Shown: piece by piece, positions 15,527 to 24,284 of the stretch
Layout of the letters: every line of letters begins with the position of its first letter
Numbering within the stretch: the first letter of the stretch is position 1
From: DAOSWM01 sp035380045
GTDB lineage: Bacteria; Bacteroidota; Bacteroidia; Bacteroidales; Tenuifilaceae
Assembly: GCA_035380045.1 (NCBI GenBank)
Contig: DAOSWM010000011.1
Span: forward strand, 1-64,000
Direction of reading: 5' to 3'
Length of the DNA stretch: 64,000 nucleotides
Made by a program: the position numbers and the translations under genes
The notes under the pieces: model-generated
What the model saw: only the letters and a program-made list of their open reading frames with translations
Database searches by the model: none
Told to the model about the DNA's origin: nothing

Positions 15527-17527
15527 TTATTCTCTCGTGCTGGTAATTTCTTTAGGAATTATTATTCGGAAAGTTGTTCCTGTAGGACCTTTCGAGAGGT
15601 CGGTGTTTGATTCAACCTCAATTTTACCTTTGTGCATTTTCACAATGCCATAGGTTGTGGCAAGCCCCAGTCCGGTTCCTTTTCCTATCCCTTTTGTAGT
15701 AAAGAAGGGGGTGTACAGTTTATCCATATGTTCCTCGGCAATGCCGGTTCCGGTGTCTTTAACTGCGAAAATTATGTCGTTGGGAGTTTCGTCAACTTCT
15801 ATTGTAAGAATTCCTCCTTTGGGCATAGCCTCAATTGCGTTCTTGTTTAGGTTAGTGAGCACCTGCATCATTTGTTCGTAATCGAGATATGAGGATATGC
15901 TCCGTGCTTTGCAAACCACGTTGGGTTTTATGTTTGGAGGTATAACAACCGAGGCAAGGCTGTCCTCAGCAATTTTTTGAAGTTCAATTTTTTCAGCTTT
16001 TACCTGGTTCTTACGAGCAAAGTTAAGCAGCCCGCTCACAATTTTCTTACATCTCTCTGCTTGGCTTGAGATTAGGGCTATATCCTGTTTTAACGGGTTT
16101 TCATCTGTTAGCTCATCAAGCAGAATGTTGCTGTACATAAGTACAACACCAAGAGGGTTGTTGAGTTCATGGGCGATCCCTGCTGAGAGTTGACCCATAT
16201 GAGCAAGTTTCTCTGAATGCTTCAGTGCTTGCTGAACCTTAGCTAGCTTCTCGTTCGAAACGGCTAGATCCTTTATCGAGTCGTGCAGCTCCTCGATGGT
16301 GTAGGGGAGGCACATTTCAATTTCAGCAAGCCCCTCAACAATAGCCATTGCATGTTCAAGGCAAGTGTCGTAGCCGCATGCGCCACAGTTTAGGTGATCG
16401 CGTGTTGTGAATTTACCCATGGATGCAAGAACCTTGCTTACTTCGCTTTCTGAAGGAAGAGGTAGCCGCCTGTCGTTTGGTTCAAAGGATTGAGTTAGGT
16501 CGGTGCTCTTGTACCTTTCGAAGTTGTTTTGCCACTCCTGCTGTTGCTCCTGTGTGAATTTCTTTTGTACGTATGAACTTATGTAGGTTCGTCGTTCAAA
16601 ACGTTTCCCTCCGGCAGACATCCCCGGGCCCATAATGCAGCCCTCGCAGCAGAGTAGCTCAAGGTTGTGGTTTTTAAGTTTTCCTTCCTCAAACTCCTTG
16701 ATGGCTTCCTGAAAACCGCTTCTCCCCTCAGCAACAATGATGTTACTCTCAAGCAGATCGTCGTTAATGTTGACAGTTTGAATTAATCCGCGTGATATTG
16801 GGAATACAGCTCCTTTCCCTGCTCTGGGTGGGTCAAAATCGGAGAGTTCGGCTTCATCCTTGATAATGTTAGCATACTCGAACATGCCGCGAAGCTCACG
16901 GAAAGTAATTGCTTCATCAACCTCATCCGATTCTGCTTTTTTTGCAATGCACGGGCCAACAAAAACAATTTTAATATCGTTTCCAAGTATTTGTTTTACA
17001 ACTCGCGACATGGTAACCATGGGAGATGCAATGGGAGCGAGGTTCTTCACTAAATCGGGGTGGTAGTAACGTATGTAGTTTACGATGGAAGGACAATCGG
17101 ATGAGATGTATCCTTGCTCTGGCCTGCTTTCAAGTAGTTTTTTGTACTGTTGAGCCACTAAATCTGCACCGAATCCTACTTCAAACACATAGTCGAATCC
17201 AAGTTTCCTCATCATTCCAACAAATAGCCTGTAATCAGAAATTTCTGTAAACTCAGCGGGGAAACTAGGCGCAACTATGGCCGCTACCTTATGGTTCGAG
17301 TGAATTAGAGCTTTGACTTCAAGCCTCGATTGGATGAAAACTTTGGCATCCTGGCTACAAACCTTAATACAGTTTCCGCAACCAATACACCTGTCGTTTA
17401 TTACTTCGGCTTGCCCGTTGATAATTTTTATGGCTTTTGCAGGGCACTCCCTAACACAGGTGTAGCATACCCTACATAGTTCTTTTATTGTGTAAACAAG
17501 TCGCTTATGTTCTTGGGATGGAGGCAT
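15527..17527 (-). CDS. [FeFe]-hydrogenase-like sensor histidine kinase
   Basis: The 666-aa protein joins two [4Fe-4S] ferredoxin motifs (CRVCYTCVRECP, CIGCGNCIKVC), an iron-hydrogenase large-subunit domain, an Fe-S domain CGACGYDTC with a distant Cys (residues 379-404), and a histidine kinase with His in AGIAHELNNPLG near 452 and a C-terminal ATPase. The three H-cluster loops are present in altered form: SSDCPS near 143, GPCIAKK near 191 and CCEGCIMGPGM near 296. The Cys ligands are kept but the proton-relay Cys before the first ligand is Asp. This fits an H2- or redox-sensing module rather than a turnover enzyme. It lies 31 bp after hydA. Confidence 0.88.
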   Translation of the reverse strand: MPPSQEHKRLVYTIKELCRVCYTCVRECPAKAIKIINGQAEVINDRCIGCGNCIKVCSQDAKVFIQSRLEVKALIHSNHKVAAIVAPSFPAEFTEISDYRLFVGMMRKLGFDYVFEVGFGADLVAQQYKKLLESRPEQGYISSDCPSIVNYIRYYHPDLVKNLAPIASPMVTMSRVVKQILGNDIKIVFVGPCIAKKAESDEVDEAITFRELRGMFEYANIIKDEAELSDFDPPRAGKGAVFPISRGLIQTVNINDDLLESNIIVAEGRSGFQEAIKEFEEGKLKNHNLELLCCEGCIMGPGMSAGGKRFERRTYISSYVQKKFTQEQQQEWQNNFERYKSTDLTQSFEPNDRRLPLPSESEVSKVLASMGKFTTRDHLNCGACGYDTCLEHAMAIVEGLAEIEMCLPYTIEELHDSIKDLAVSNEKLAKVQQALKHSEKLAHMGQLSAGIAHELNNPLGVVLMYSNILLDELTDENPLKQDIALISSQAERCKKIVSGLLNFARKNQVKAEKIELQKIAEDSLASVVIPPNIKPNVVCKARSISSYLDYEQMMQVLTNLNKNAIEAMPKGGILTIEVDETPNDIIFAVKDTGTGIAEEHMDKLYTPFFTTKGIGKGTGLGLATTYGIVKMHKGKIEVESNTDLSKGPTGTTFRIIIPKEITSTRE

Positions 17528-17558
17528 GAGGTTGATTCTTTTAGGAGTTTACTAGATG

Positions 17559-19283
17559 TTATGTTAAAACCTCTCGTTTCGAGTACTTGATACCAAACGT
17601 TTTTAACGCGTTCTCTCCTCGTGGTTCTTTAATGTAGCTATGGTATATTTTTTTAACAACTTCGTTGTTATGAGATTGTTTGATTGTTTCGTTATCGTCA
17701 ATTTCATAAATTGCTTTCAGGCGTGCTTTAATTTCCTTCTCGCTTGCGCCAGTGGGTTGTCCACCACCATTAATACATCCACCAGGGCATGCCATTACTT
17801 CTACTAGGTGCGAACCATTTTCACCGGAAATGATGCTGCTCATTAGCTGGTGTATGTTGGTTATCCCGTTCGCAATTGTTGCTGAAACTGTTTCTTTGCC
17901 AATCTTAATTTCGGTATTTTTGGTGCTTGAGTTAATTCGAACTTCATTTATTTTTTTACTGGTGAGTTCCCTCCCGGTGGATAAATGAAAGTAGGTGCGA
18001 ATTATGGATTCGGTTGTTCCTCCTGAAATCGAGTGGAGTTTGCCGGATGAACTGCTGGTAGCAAATGGGGGATCAGCGAATTTTGGTTCAATGTTGTGTG
18101 TGTCAATTCCGTATAGGCGAATGAGTTTTGCAAGTTCTCGGGTTGAAAGAACAGCGTCAACATCGGAAACTCCTTTGCTGGTCATGTCGGCTCGTTGAGC
18201 CTCAAATTTCCTTGCCAGGCATGGGGTTATTGAGACAGAGAAAATGGAGCTGGCTTTTATGTTAAGATCAGGGGCAATATGGTTAATAACGAGCGAGCCA
18301 AGAATTTGCTGCGGCGATTTACAATGTGAAAGGTGTGGGATAAGTTCGGGGTAAAATTGTTCAACAAACTTAACCCATGCGGGGCAGCTGCTGGTTATTA
18401 AGGGTAGATGTTTTTTGTTTTCAATTCTTGTTTTCAGTTCTGTTGCCACCTCGATGGTTGCAATATCAGCAGCAACTCCTGTGTCGAAAACATAATCGAA
18501 GCCAATTTTTTTCAGGGCTGCAAATATAATGCCCGATATGTTCTTGCCTGCTTTTAGCCCCAGCTCTTCTCCCAGCGAGACGAATACAGCGGGATCGATT
18601 TGTGCTATAACTGTTAACGAATCGTTGTTGAGGGCATCCTGAACCTCGGTAACTTTGCATCGTTCCCGAAGGGCGGCAGTAGGGCAAGTTAGAACGCATT
18701 GTCCACATTCAATACAGCTCGAGAAGTTCAGGTACTGATTCATGGTTGTGCCAACCTTGGTTTTGCTGCCACGATTCAGGAATTCCAGGGTTGAAACGGA
18801 TTGAATCTCGTCGCATGTTCTGATGCATCTTCCACAAAGGATGCACTTGGCTAAATCTCTTACAATGCTAGGGCTCGACATGTCGAGTTTCAGGTTGCTT
18901 TTCCTCCCAATTATTTTTCGTTCACGAATGTTTAGTTCTTTTGAAAGCTCCTGGAGTTCACAGTTCCCGTTTCGTTCGCAGTAAAGGCAATCGTCAGGGT
19001 GGTTGCTTAGCAGAAGTTCAACCAGGGTTCTTCGTGCTTTTATTACTCGTGGGGAATGGGTTAGTATTTTCATACCCTTTTCAACAGGTTGTGAGCAAGA
19101 AGCTACAAGGCTTTGAAAACCTTCAACCTCAACTACGCAAATTCGACAGGCGCCTGTAGGAGAAAGTTCCTTTAGGTTACAAAGAGTAGGAACCTTAATC
19201 CCGTTACGGGTTAGCGTGGAGAGAATGGTTTCTCCTTTGCGAGCCTCAATATTCTTACCATTTACCTCAATGTCAAAATTCAT
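17559..19283 (-). CDS. hydA: [FeFe]-hydrogenase catalytic subunit HydA (electron-bifurcating trimer type)
   Basis: This 574-aa HydA has an N-terminal [2Fe-2S] domain (CNLKELSPTGACRIC), a His-Cys [4Fe-4S] motif (HPDDCLYCERNGNC), two [4Fe-4S] motifs (CILCGRCIRTC, CIECGQCVLTC) and the H-cluster domain plus a C-terminal small-subunit-like tail. The third loop is canonical (MACPGGCINGGGQP near 498). The first reads TSSCPAW near 302, so the usual proton-transfer Cys is Ser. The second reads TPCLARKFE near 356, with Arg where a Lys normally stands. All Cys ligands are kept. The ATG at 19283 is used; the TTG at 19289 adds two residues. It is 32 bp after hydB. Confidence 0.92.
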   Translation of the reverse strand: MNFDIEVNGKNIEARKGETILSTLTRNGIKVPTLCNLKELSPTGACRICVVEVEGFQSLVASCSQPVEKGMKILTHSPRVIKARRTLVELLLSNHPDDCLYCERNGNCELQELSKELNIRERKIIGRKSNLKLDMSSPSIVRDLAKCILCGRCIRTCDEIQSVSTLEFLNRGSKTKVGTTMNQYLNFSSCIECGQCVLTCPTAALRERCKVTEVQDALNNDSLTVIAQIDPAVFVSLGEELGLKAGKNISGIIFAALKKIGFDYVFDTGVAADIATIEVATELKTRIENKKHLPLITSSCPAWVKFVEQFYPELIPHLSHCKSPQQILGSLVINHIAPDLNIKASSIFSVSITPCLARKFEAQRADMTSKGVSDVDAVLSTRELAKLIRLYGIDTHNIEPKFADPPFATSSSSGKLHSISGGTTESIIRTYFHLSTGRELTSKKINEVRINSSTKNTEIKIGKETVSATIANGITNIHQLMSSIISGENGSHLVEVMACPGGCINGGGQPTGASEKEIKARLKAIYEIDDNETIKQSHNNEVVKKIYHSYIKEPRGENALKTFGIKYSKREVLT

Positions 19284-19315
19284 ACACAATTTTTTGTGGT
19301 TAGTTGAAACCTAAG

Positions 19316-21262
19316 CTACCTGGATAGAACTGCGGAGAACTTACAAACCTCCTCGCAAATTCCACAACCAATACATTTATCCTCAACAATAAAATAGGGA
19401 GAACGAGGGTTCCCGATTATTGCTTTTGTTGGGCACTTCTTTGCGCAGGCGTCGCAGCCTGTGCATTTATCAATGTCGATTTGGAAAGTGCGTAGATTCC
19501 TGCATACGTTCGCCCTACATTTTCTGTCGAAAATATGTTCTTCAAATTCGTCGCGGAAGTATTTTAGCGCAGAAAGAAGTGGGTTGGGTGCTGTTTGTCC
19601 AAGGCCACAAAGAGAAGTGTCGCGCATAACTTCTGCAAGGCTTTCGAGGTGGATTACACCCTTAAAGCGTTCCAGCGTGTTTCCCCCCTCGTTCGATTCG
19701 GGACGACGGGTTATGTTTTCAAGAATCTCCAGCATTCTTCTTGATCCCTCCCTGCAAGGTATGCACTTACCGCAGCTCTCGTTCTGAATGAATTGCATGA
19801 AGTACTTAACTAGATCGATAATGCAGGTTGAATCGTCGTAAATAGTAACCCCTCCTGAGCCCATGGCAAAATTTTCTGAGGAGAATGTTTCAAAATCCAA
19901 CGGTGTAGTGAGTTTTTCGGGTACGATGAAACTTCCCGATGGCCCACCCATTAAAACTGCTTTTAACCTTCTGCCTTTGGGTATTCCTCCGCCAAGTTCA
20001 ACAATTTTTGCGATTGATGTACCAAGGGGTACTTCAACCAAGCAAGCGTGGTTAACATTCCCTGATATTGAGAAAAGTTTTGTTCCTTTTGATTTTTCTG
20101 TTCCGATGGCTTTGAATGTTTTACTACCCTGCGAAACGATATAGGGAACGCTAGCTATGGTTTCGATATTGTTTACTACGGTTGGCTTCCCAAAAAGTCC
20201 TTTCTCTGTGGGGAAAGGTGGTTTAAGGGTTGGCATTCCACGTTTCCCTTCAAGGCTTTGAATTAAGGCTGTTTCTTCACCACAAACGTAAGCACCAGGT
20301 CCCTTTTTTAAGGTAATATCAAGGTTGTAACCGCTGTCGAGAATATTGTGCCCAAGTAAACCAGCCTCGTACGCTTGCTTAATGGCTGTTTCAATCCTTT
20401 TTACGGTTGTTTCGTACTGGCTTCGAGTATAGATGTAGGCTTTGCTTGCACCAATAGCATAGGCTGAAAGTGCAATGCCTTCAATAATTAGGTGAGGGTT
20501 ACTCTCAATAATTAACCTGTCCATAAAGGTGCCAGGATCGCTCTCATCGGCATTGCAAATAAAATACTTTTGATCAGCTGCAGCCATTAAGGCTTTTTTC
20601 CATTTCGATCCGGTGGGATAGCCACCTCCGCCCCGCCCTCGTAACTCACTGTCTTCTATGATATTGCATAGTTCGTTGTGTGTGTGGGTTTTTAGTGAGT
20701 TGGCAAAGGTTTTATACCCGTCAAACGCAAGGTAGTCGATAATATTATTAGGGTTAATAACACCGCAATGTTTTAGGATTATTCGATGCTGCTGTTCAAA
20801 GAACGGTAACTCATTGATGAATGGTACTCCTGTCCATGCTTGGTGAAGCGAGTTTTGGTACTGCCCAATCGGGTTATCGGTTGGGACAAAGTTGTTAAGA
20901 ACACCATCGAGTATAAGTGAAACTTTCTGCTCATCAACCTGAGAGAATGATATCCTGCACTTTCCTGGAATCTGGACATCCATAATGGGTTCATGACTAC
21001 ACATACCTATGCTACCAACCACTACAACTTCAATATCAAGCGCACGTTCCTTCACATAGTTGTTCACAGCATCCAGCGTTTCGAGTGCGCCTGCAATTAT
21101 TGAAGAGCTGGTAATACCAACGAATATAATGGGTTTGCTTATTCTGGAGCGACGTAACAATGATAGTTTTTCCTCAACGTTTGGAGTTGAGAGTTCGCTT
21201 TCGTTTGAGAAAGTATGCTGAATAAGAAAGTTTATATCGGATATGTTCGTGTTTACATCCAT
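19316..21262 (-). CDS. hydB: HydB, NuoF-type NAD(H)/FMN subunit of the hydrogenase
   Basis: This 648-aa protein is the diaphorase-like subunit that binds FMN and NAD(H) and bridges NADH and ferredoxin to HydA. The FMN loop RGRGGGGYPTGSKW is near residue 208 and the NADH site NADESDPGTFMDR near 236. The NuoF [4Fe-4S] site ESCGKCIPCREG is near 495 and two terminal [4Fe-4S] motifs CTGCDACAKKCP and CIGCGICEEVC follow. The N-terminal thioredoxin-like domain is degenerate: VGITSSSIIAGA replaces the Cys-containing GxCGIAAGA, and only one Cys remains in GMCSHEP. The ATG at 21262 is preferred to the TTG at 21277. Confidence 0.92.
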   Translation of the reverse strand: MDVNTNISDINFLIQHTFSNESELSTPNVEEKLSLLRRSRISKPIIFVGITSSSIIAGALETLDAVNNYVKERALDIEVVVVGSIGMCSHEPIMDVQIPGKCRISFSQVDEQKVSLILDGVLNNFVPTDNPIGQYQNSLHQAWTGVPFINELPFFEQQHRIILKHCGVINPNNIIDYLAFDGYKTFANSLKTHTHNELCNIIEDSELRGRGGGGYPTGSKWKKALMAAADQKYFICNADESDPGTFMDRLIIESNPHLIIEGIALSAYAIGASKAYIYTRSQYETTVKRIETAIKQAYEAGLLGHNILDSGYNLDITLKKGPGAYVCGEETALIQSLEGKRGMPTLKPPFPTEKGLFGKPTVVNNIETIASVPYIVSQGSKTFKAIGTEKSKGTKLFSISGNVNHACLVEVPLGTSIAKIVELGGGIPKGRRLKAVLMGGPSGSFIVPEKLTTPLDFETFSSENFAMGSGGVTIYDDSTCIIDLVKYFMQFIQNESCGKCIPCREGSRRMLEILENITRRPESNEGGNTLERFKGVIHLESLAEVMRDTSLCGLGQTAPNPLLSALKYFRDEFEEHIFDRKCRANVCRNLRTFQIDIDKCTGCDACAKKCPTKAIIGNPRSPYFIVEDKCIGCGICEEVCKFSAVLSR

Positions 21263-21292
21263 TCTTAGTGTGTTCAATCTTTATGTTAAAAA

Positions 21293-21760
21293 TTAATTTT
21301 GGGCTTTATAATTTTCAATCAGTTTTTTTAAGTCTTCTGCTGATTTTGTTGAGTAATGCTTGTTGTTTATCTCAATTACCGGCGATTTTGAACACGCCCC
21401 CATACATGTAACCACTTCAAGGCTGAACAAACCGTTGCGGGTTGTTTGACCTGATTTTATTCCGAGGCTCTGTTCAAGAGTTTCGATTAAAGAAACGGCT
21501 CCCATTACATGACACGATGACCCATGGCAAACTCGAATGTGATATTTCCCTTTAGGTTGAAACCTAAATTGGTTGTAGAATGTTGCTAGGCTGTAAATTT
21601 TACTGGTAGGCATTTTTAAGTGCTTCCCTACTTTTACGAGGGCTTCTTCCGATAGGAACCCCACCTCATCCTGTATGGTTTGCAGTATGGGAATAAGGAT
21701 GTCTCTTCGTGCAAGGGGATACTTCTGAAGAATTCTCTCAATGGGTTCAGGGTTATGCAT
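21293..21760 (-). CDS. hydC: HydC, NuoE-type [2Fe-2S] subunit of the hydrogenase
   Basis: This 155-aa NuoE-like thioredoxin-fold protein binds one [2Fe-2S] cluster through CHGSSC near residue 79 and the later CMGAC near 119. The preceding helical segment (LIPILQTIQDEVGFLSEEAL) is typical. It is the first gene of the hydC-hydB-hydA operon, 30 bp upstream of the hydB start. A Rex-like site is located about 100 bp upstream of its ATG and a second palindrome lies farther up in the same divergent region. Confidence 0.93.
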   Translation of the reverse strand: MHNPEPIERILQKYPLARRDILIPILQTIQDEVGFLSEEALVKVGKHLKMPTSKIYSLATFYNQFRFQPKGKYHIRVCHGSSCHVMGAVSLIETLEQSLGIKSGQTTRNGLFSLEVVTCMGACSKSPVIEINNKHYSTKSAEDLKKLIENYKAQN

Positions 21761-21861
21761 ACTAACTCATTTTTCAAGTTACAGACAGGGAAAATAATTC
21801 ACACTGTTTATTTAATAACAGATATATATAACTGATAACTAATATGATAATTGTTTTTTAT

Positions 21862-21881
21862 GTGTTAATAAATGTTCACAA
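21862..21881. promoter_or_regulatory. candidate Rex operator upstream of hydC
   Basis: On the + strand the site reads GTGTTAA, six spacer bases, then TTCACAA. It matches the Rex consensus TTGTGAA-N6-TTCACAA at 12 of 14 positions, with the right half perfect. It lies about 100 bp upstream of the hydC ATG. A rex gene is in the downstream part of the same gene run. Confidence 0.6.
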
Positions 21882-21900
21882 ATTACAAAAAGCTTGAATT

Positions 21901-21922
21901 AATAGCAACGTTTATTGCTATT
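21901..21922. promoter_or_regulatory. perfect 8-bp inverted repeat in the hydrogenase divergent region
   Basis: AATAGCAA (21901-21908) and TTGCTATT (21915-21922) are perfect arms around a 6-bp spacer. No T tract follows, so it is more like an operator than a terminator. The cognate regulator is unknown. Confidence 0.5.
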
Positions 21923-22121
21923 TGAAATCATTCCAATTTAGTGAGGAGGGTTCAAGTTCTGGAAATATTATAGTATTTTGTGTAAGCAAAAATTGGTGGT
22001 ACGTAACTAATTGTAATGTAACGTTTATTAGGGTTTGCTGGTGTTCTCATTATTTTTGAATATGTATGAGTTAATTGTAAAAAGCATTACCTTTGGCTGT
22101 GAATTTGTTAACGATTGCTTG

Positions 22122-22370
22122 ATGGCTCAAAAAATTGAAGTTGTGATTTGCTTGGGGAGTTCGTGCTTCGCGCGGGGTAATAAGAATACGCTTCGTGTAA
22201 TTACACAGTTTATTAAGCAGCACAGCTTGGAGGATAGAATACATTTTCATGGAGGACACTGTTTTGGGAACTGCGCCGAGGGTCCAATACTTAAGGTTGG
22301 GGATACTCTTTACACGGGTGTTGACGATACAAGAGCCCTCGAAATTCTAAGCAATACGTTCAATATTTAA
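22122..22370 (+). CDS. thioredoxin-like [2Fe-2S] ferredoxin-type protein
   Basis: This 82-aa protein has the Cys spacing of the thioredoxin-like [2Fe-2S] fold: CLGSSCFARG near residue 9 and CFGNCAEGP near 50. It resembles the C-terminal half of NuoE/HydC. The ATG at 22122 gives a natural N-terminus (MAQKIEVVICLG); a longer reading from 22035 would add an unrelated 29-residue leader. It is 17 bp upstream of the hydrogenase-like PAS sensor. It could pass electrons to that sensor. The same trio (small ferredoxin, hydrogenase-like sensor, PP2C) is known beside trimeric [FeFe]-hydrogenases in Firmicutes; that comparison is from memory. Confidence 0.85.
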   Translation: MAQKIEVVICLGSSCFARGNKNTLRVITQFIKQHSLEDRIHFHGGHCFGNCAEGPILKVGDTLYTGVDDTRALEILSNTFNI

Positions 22371-22387
22371 CATTAAAACTCAATGCT

Positions 22388-24247
22388 ATGTCGCAGCTCT
22401 TCAGCATAAGTAAGGAAAAGTGTATAAACTGTTTCGCATGTGTAAGGGTTTGCCCGGTGAAGGCAATTGAGGTTAAGGCTGAAAAAAATTACGCAGCAAT
22501 TATTCCCGAACGTTGTATTGGTTGTGGCAGCTGTTTAACGGTGTGCCCCGTTAATGCGGTTGAGTATCGTTTATCCAAGGAAGAAACAAAAGCACTGCTG
22601 AATGAGGGTGGGAAAGTTGCAGCAATAGTTGCACCATCAATATCCGGAGAGTTTGTTGATATAACCGATTACCGAAAGTTTGTTCAAATGATTAAAGCCT
22701 TGGGCTTTAGCTATGTGTGTGAGGTTACGTTTGGGGTAGATGTGGTTGCACGCGAGTACAAAAAGCTTTTCGACGATTTCAAAGGGAAGTACTTCTTAAC
22801 ATCGGTTTGTCCTGTCATTGTTGCATATGTTGAAAAATTTCATCCTGAGCTGGCAAACAATTTGGCGCCAATTGTGTCGCCAATGATTGCAACAGCAAAA
22901 ATTATCCGAAGGGAGTATGGTGCCGATACTAAAGTGGTATACATTGGCCCGTGCATTCAGAATAAGGAGGAAGCAAAACTCTTCGATGGGGATGGGAAAA
23001 TTGATTCGGTGCTAACCTTTATCGAACTCCGTGAACTTTTCGAAGAGTTTGGGGTGAAGGAGAGCAAGGTAGAGTACAGCGAGTTCGACGAGCCAATTGG
23101 TTACAAGGGTTCTCTACTTCCTATTGCGAATGGGCTGCTTCAGGCGGTTGATATAAATGAGGATCTGCTTACTGGTGAGATAATTACTACTGAAGGTCGC
23201 CACAATACTATTGATGCGGTTGACGAATTTAAAAGCAAGGCTGAGGCCATTTGCCGGCACTTCAACCTTTATTACTGCGATGGCTGTTTGATGGGACCTG
23301 GAATGTCACGTGGCGGACAGAAGTTCATTCGCAGAACCATGGTGGTAAACTATGCAAATAAAAGGCTTAAAACCTTTAACCGCGATGCATGGGAGGAGAA
23401 AATGAGGAAGCATTCTGATCATAACTTAACCTGTAGTTTTAACCCAAACGATCAGAGGTTGCCAATACCCCCAGAAGAGAAAGTGCAGGAGGTTTTAAAG
23501 GTAATTGGGAAGGAGCTGATAGGGAAAGATTCAGGTTGTGAAGCTTGTGGATACGCCAGCTGTAGAGATTTCGCTGTTGCCGTTGCATCTGGGTTGGCTC
23601 ACACCGACATGTGCTTGAATTTTACCCTTAAAAACAGACAGGAGTACATTAAAACCCTTCGCGCTACCAACGAGAAGCTGGCAAAAACGCAGGAGGCTCT
23701 CCGCGAATCGGAGAAGATTGCTCGTTCCGAGCAGGAGGCTGCCCGCGATGCTTCGGAAACCATTACAACCATGATGAAGAAGTTGCCTTCGGCGCTGGTT
23801 ATTGCCGATAAGAAGCTGAAGGTTCTTCAGAGTAACCAGAGTTTTATCGATCTGCTAGGTGATGATGCGCTGGAAATTAACGAGATAATTCCCGGGTTGG
23901 TGGGCGCCGATTTGAAGTCGTTGCTACCGTACAATATCTACAACCTGTTCTCCTATGTTCTTCAGAATAACGAGGATATTAAGAACCGCGACATTCACTA
24001 CAAGGAGAGTTTGCTCAATATTTCAGTTTTTACAATAAAGAAAAACAGCATTGTAGGTGCGGTTATTCGGGATATGTACGCACCCGAGGTGCGTAAAGAG
24101 GAGGTGATAAAACGCATTACCGATGTAATTGACATTAACCTGGCAATGGTTCAAAAAATTGGATTCCTGCTGGGTGAAGGAGCATCGGAAACCGAGCAGA
24201 TGCTCAACTCAATAATCCAAACATACAGGGAAGGGAAGAAGGAGTAG
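22388..24247 (+). CDS. HydS-type [FeFe]-hydrogenase-like PAS sensor
   Basis: The 619-aa protein carries two N-terminal [4Fe-4S] motifs (CINCFACVRVCP, CIGCGSCLTVCP) and an iron-hydrogenase large-subunit domain. An Fe-S domain CEACGYASC with a later Cys follows (residues 384-409), then a coiled coil and a PAS domain (about 450-560). The H-cluster loops are TSVCPV near 138, GPCIQNK near 188 and YCDGCLMGPGM near 299. The proton-relay Cys is Val, the conserved Lys of loop 2 is Asn, and loop 3 has the CxGC spacing rather than CxxxC. It fits the sensory class of hydrogenase. A PP2C phosphatase gene follows after 37 bp. Confidence 0.85.
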   Translation: MSQLFSISKEKCINCFACVRVCPVKAIEVKAEKNYAAIIPERCIGCGSCLTVCPVNAVEYRLSKEETKALLNEGGKVAAIVAPSISGEFVDITDYRKFVQMIKALGFSYVCEVTFGVDVVAREYKKLFDDFKGKYFLTSVCPVIVAYVEKFHPELANNLAPIVSPMIATAKIIRREYGADTKVVYIGPCIQNKEEAKLFDGDGKIDSVLTFIELRELFEEFGVKESKVEYSEFDEPIGYKGSLLPIANGLLQAVDINEDLLTGEIITTEGRHNTIDAVDEFKSKAEAICRHFNLYYCDGCLMGPGMSRGGQKFIRRTMVVNYANKRLKTFNRDAWEEKMRKHSDHNLTCSFNPNDQRLPIPPEEKVQEVLKVIGKELIGKDSGCEACGYASCRDFAVAVASGLAHTDMCLNFTLKNRQEYIKTLRATNEKLAKTQEALRESEKIARSEQEAARDASETITTMMKKLPSALVIADKKLKVLQSNQSFIDLLGDDALEINEIIPGLVGADLKSLLPYNIYNLFSYVLQNNEDIKNRDIHYKESLLNISVFTIKKNSIVGAVIRDMYAPEVRKEEVIKRITDVIDINLAMVQKIGFLLGEGASETEQMLNSIIQTYREGKKE

Positions 24248-24284
24248 CATAAGTGAGAAGTAAGTAATTGAAAAAAAGGAAAAC

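Larger units (their letters stand above)
21761..22121. other. divergent regulatory region between the two hydrogenase-sensor operons
   Basis: This 361-bp AT-rich region separates hydC (-) from the ferredoxin-like gene (+). I find no plausible ORF or RNA gene. It holds a Rex-like site (21862-21881) and a 22-bp inverted repeat (21901-21922), both listed separately. A TATTTTTG at 22051-22058 resembles a Bacteroidota -7 box for the + operon, but I see no good -33 element at the right spacing. Confidence 0.8.

Noticed and set aside
22388..24247. Annotation as a second catalytic [FeFe]-hydrogenase
   Set aside because: The proton-relay Cys is Val, the loop 2 Lys is Asn, and PAS and PP2C linkage point to sensing.
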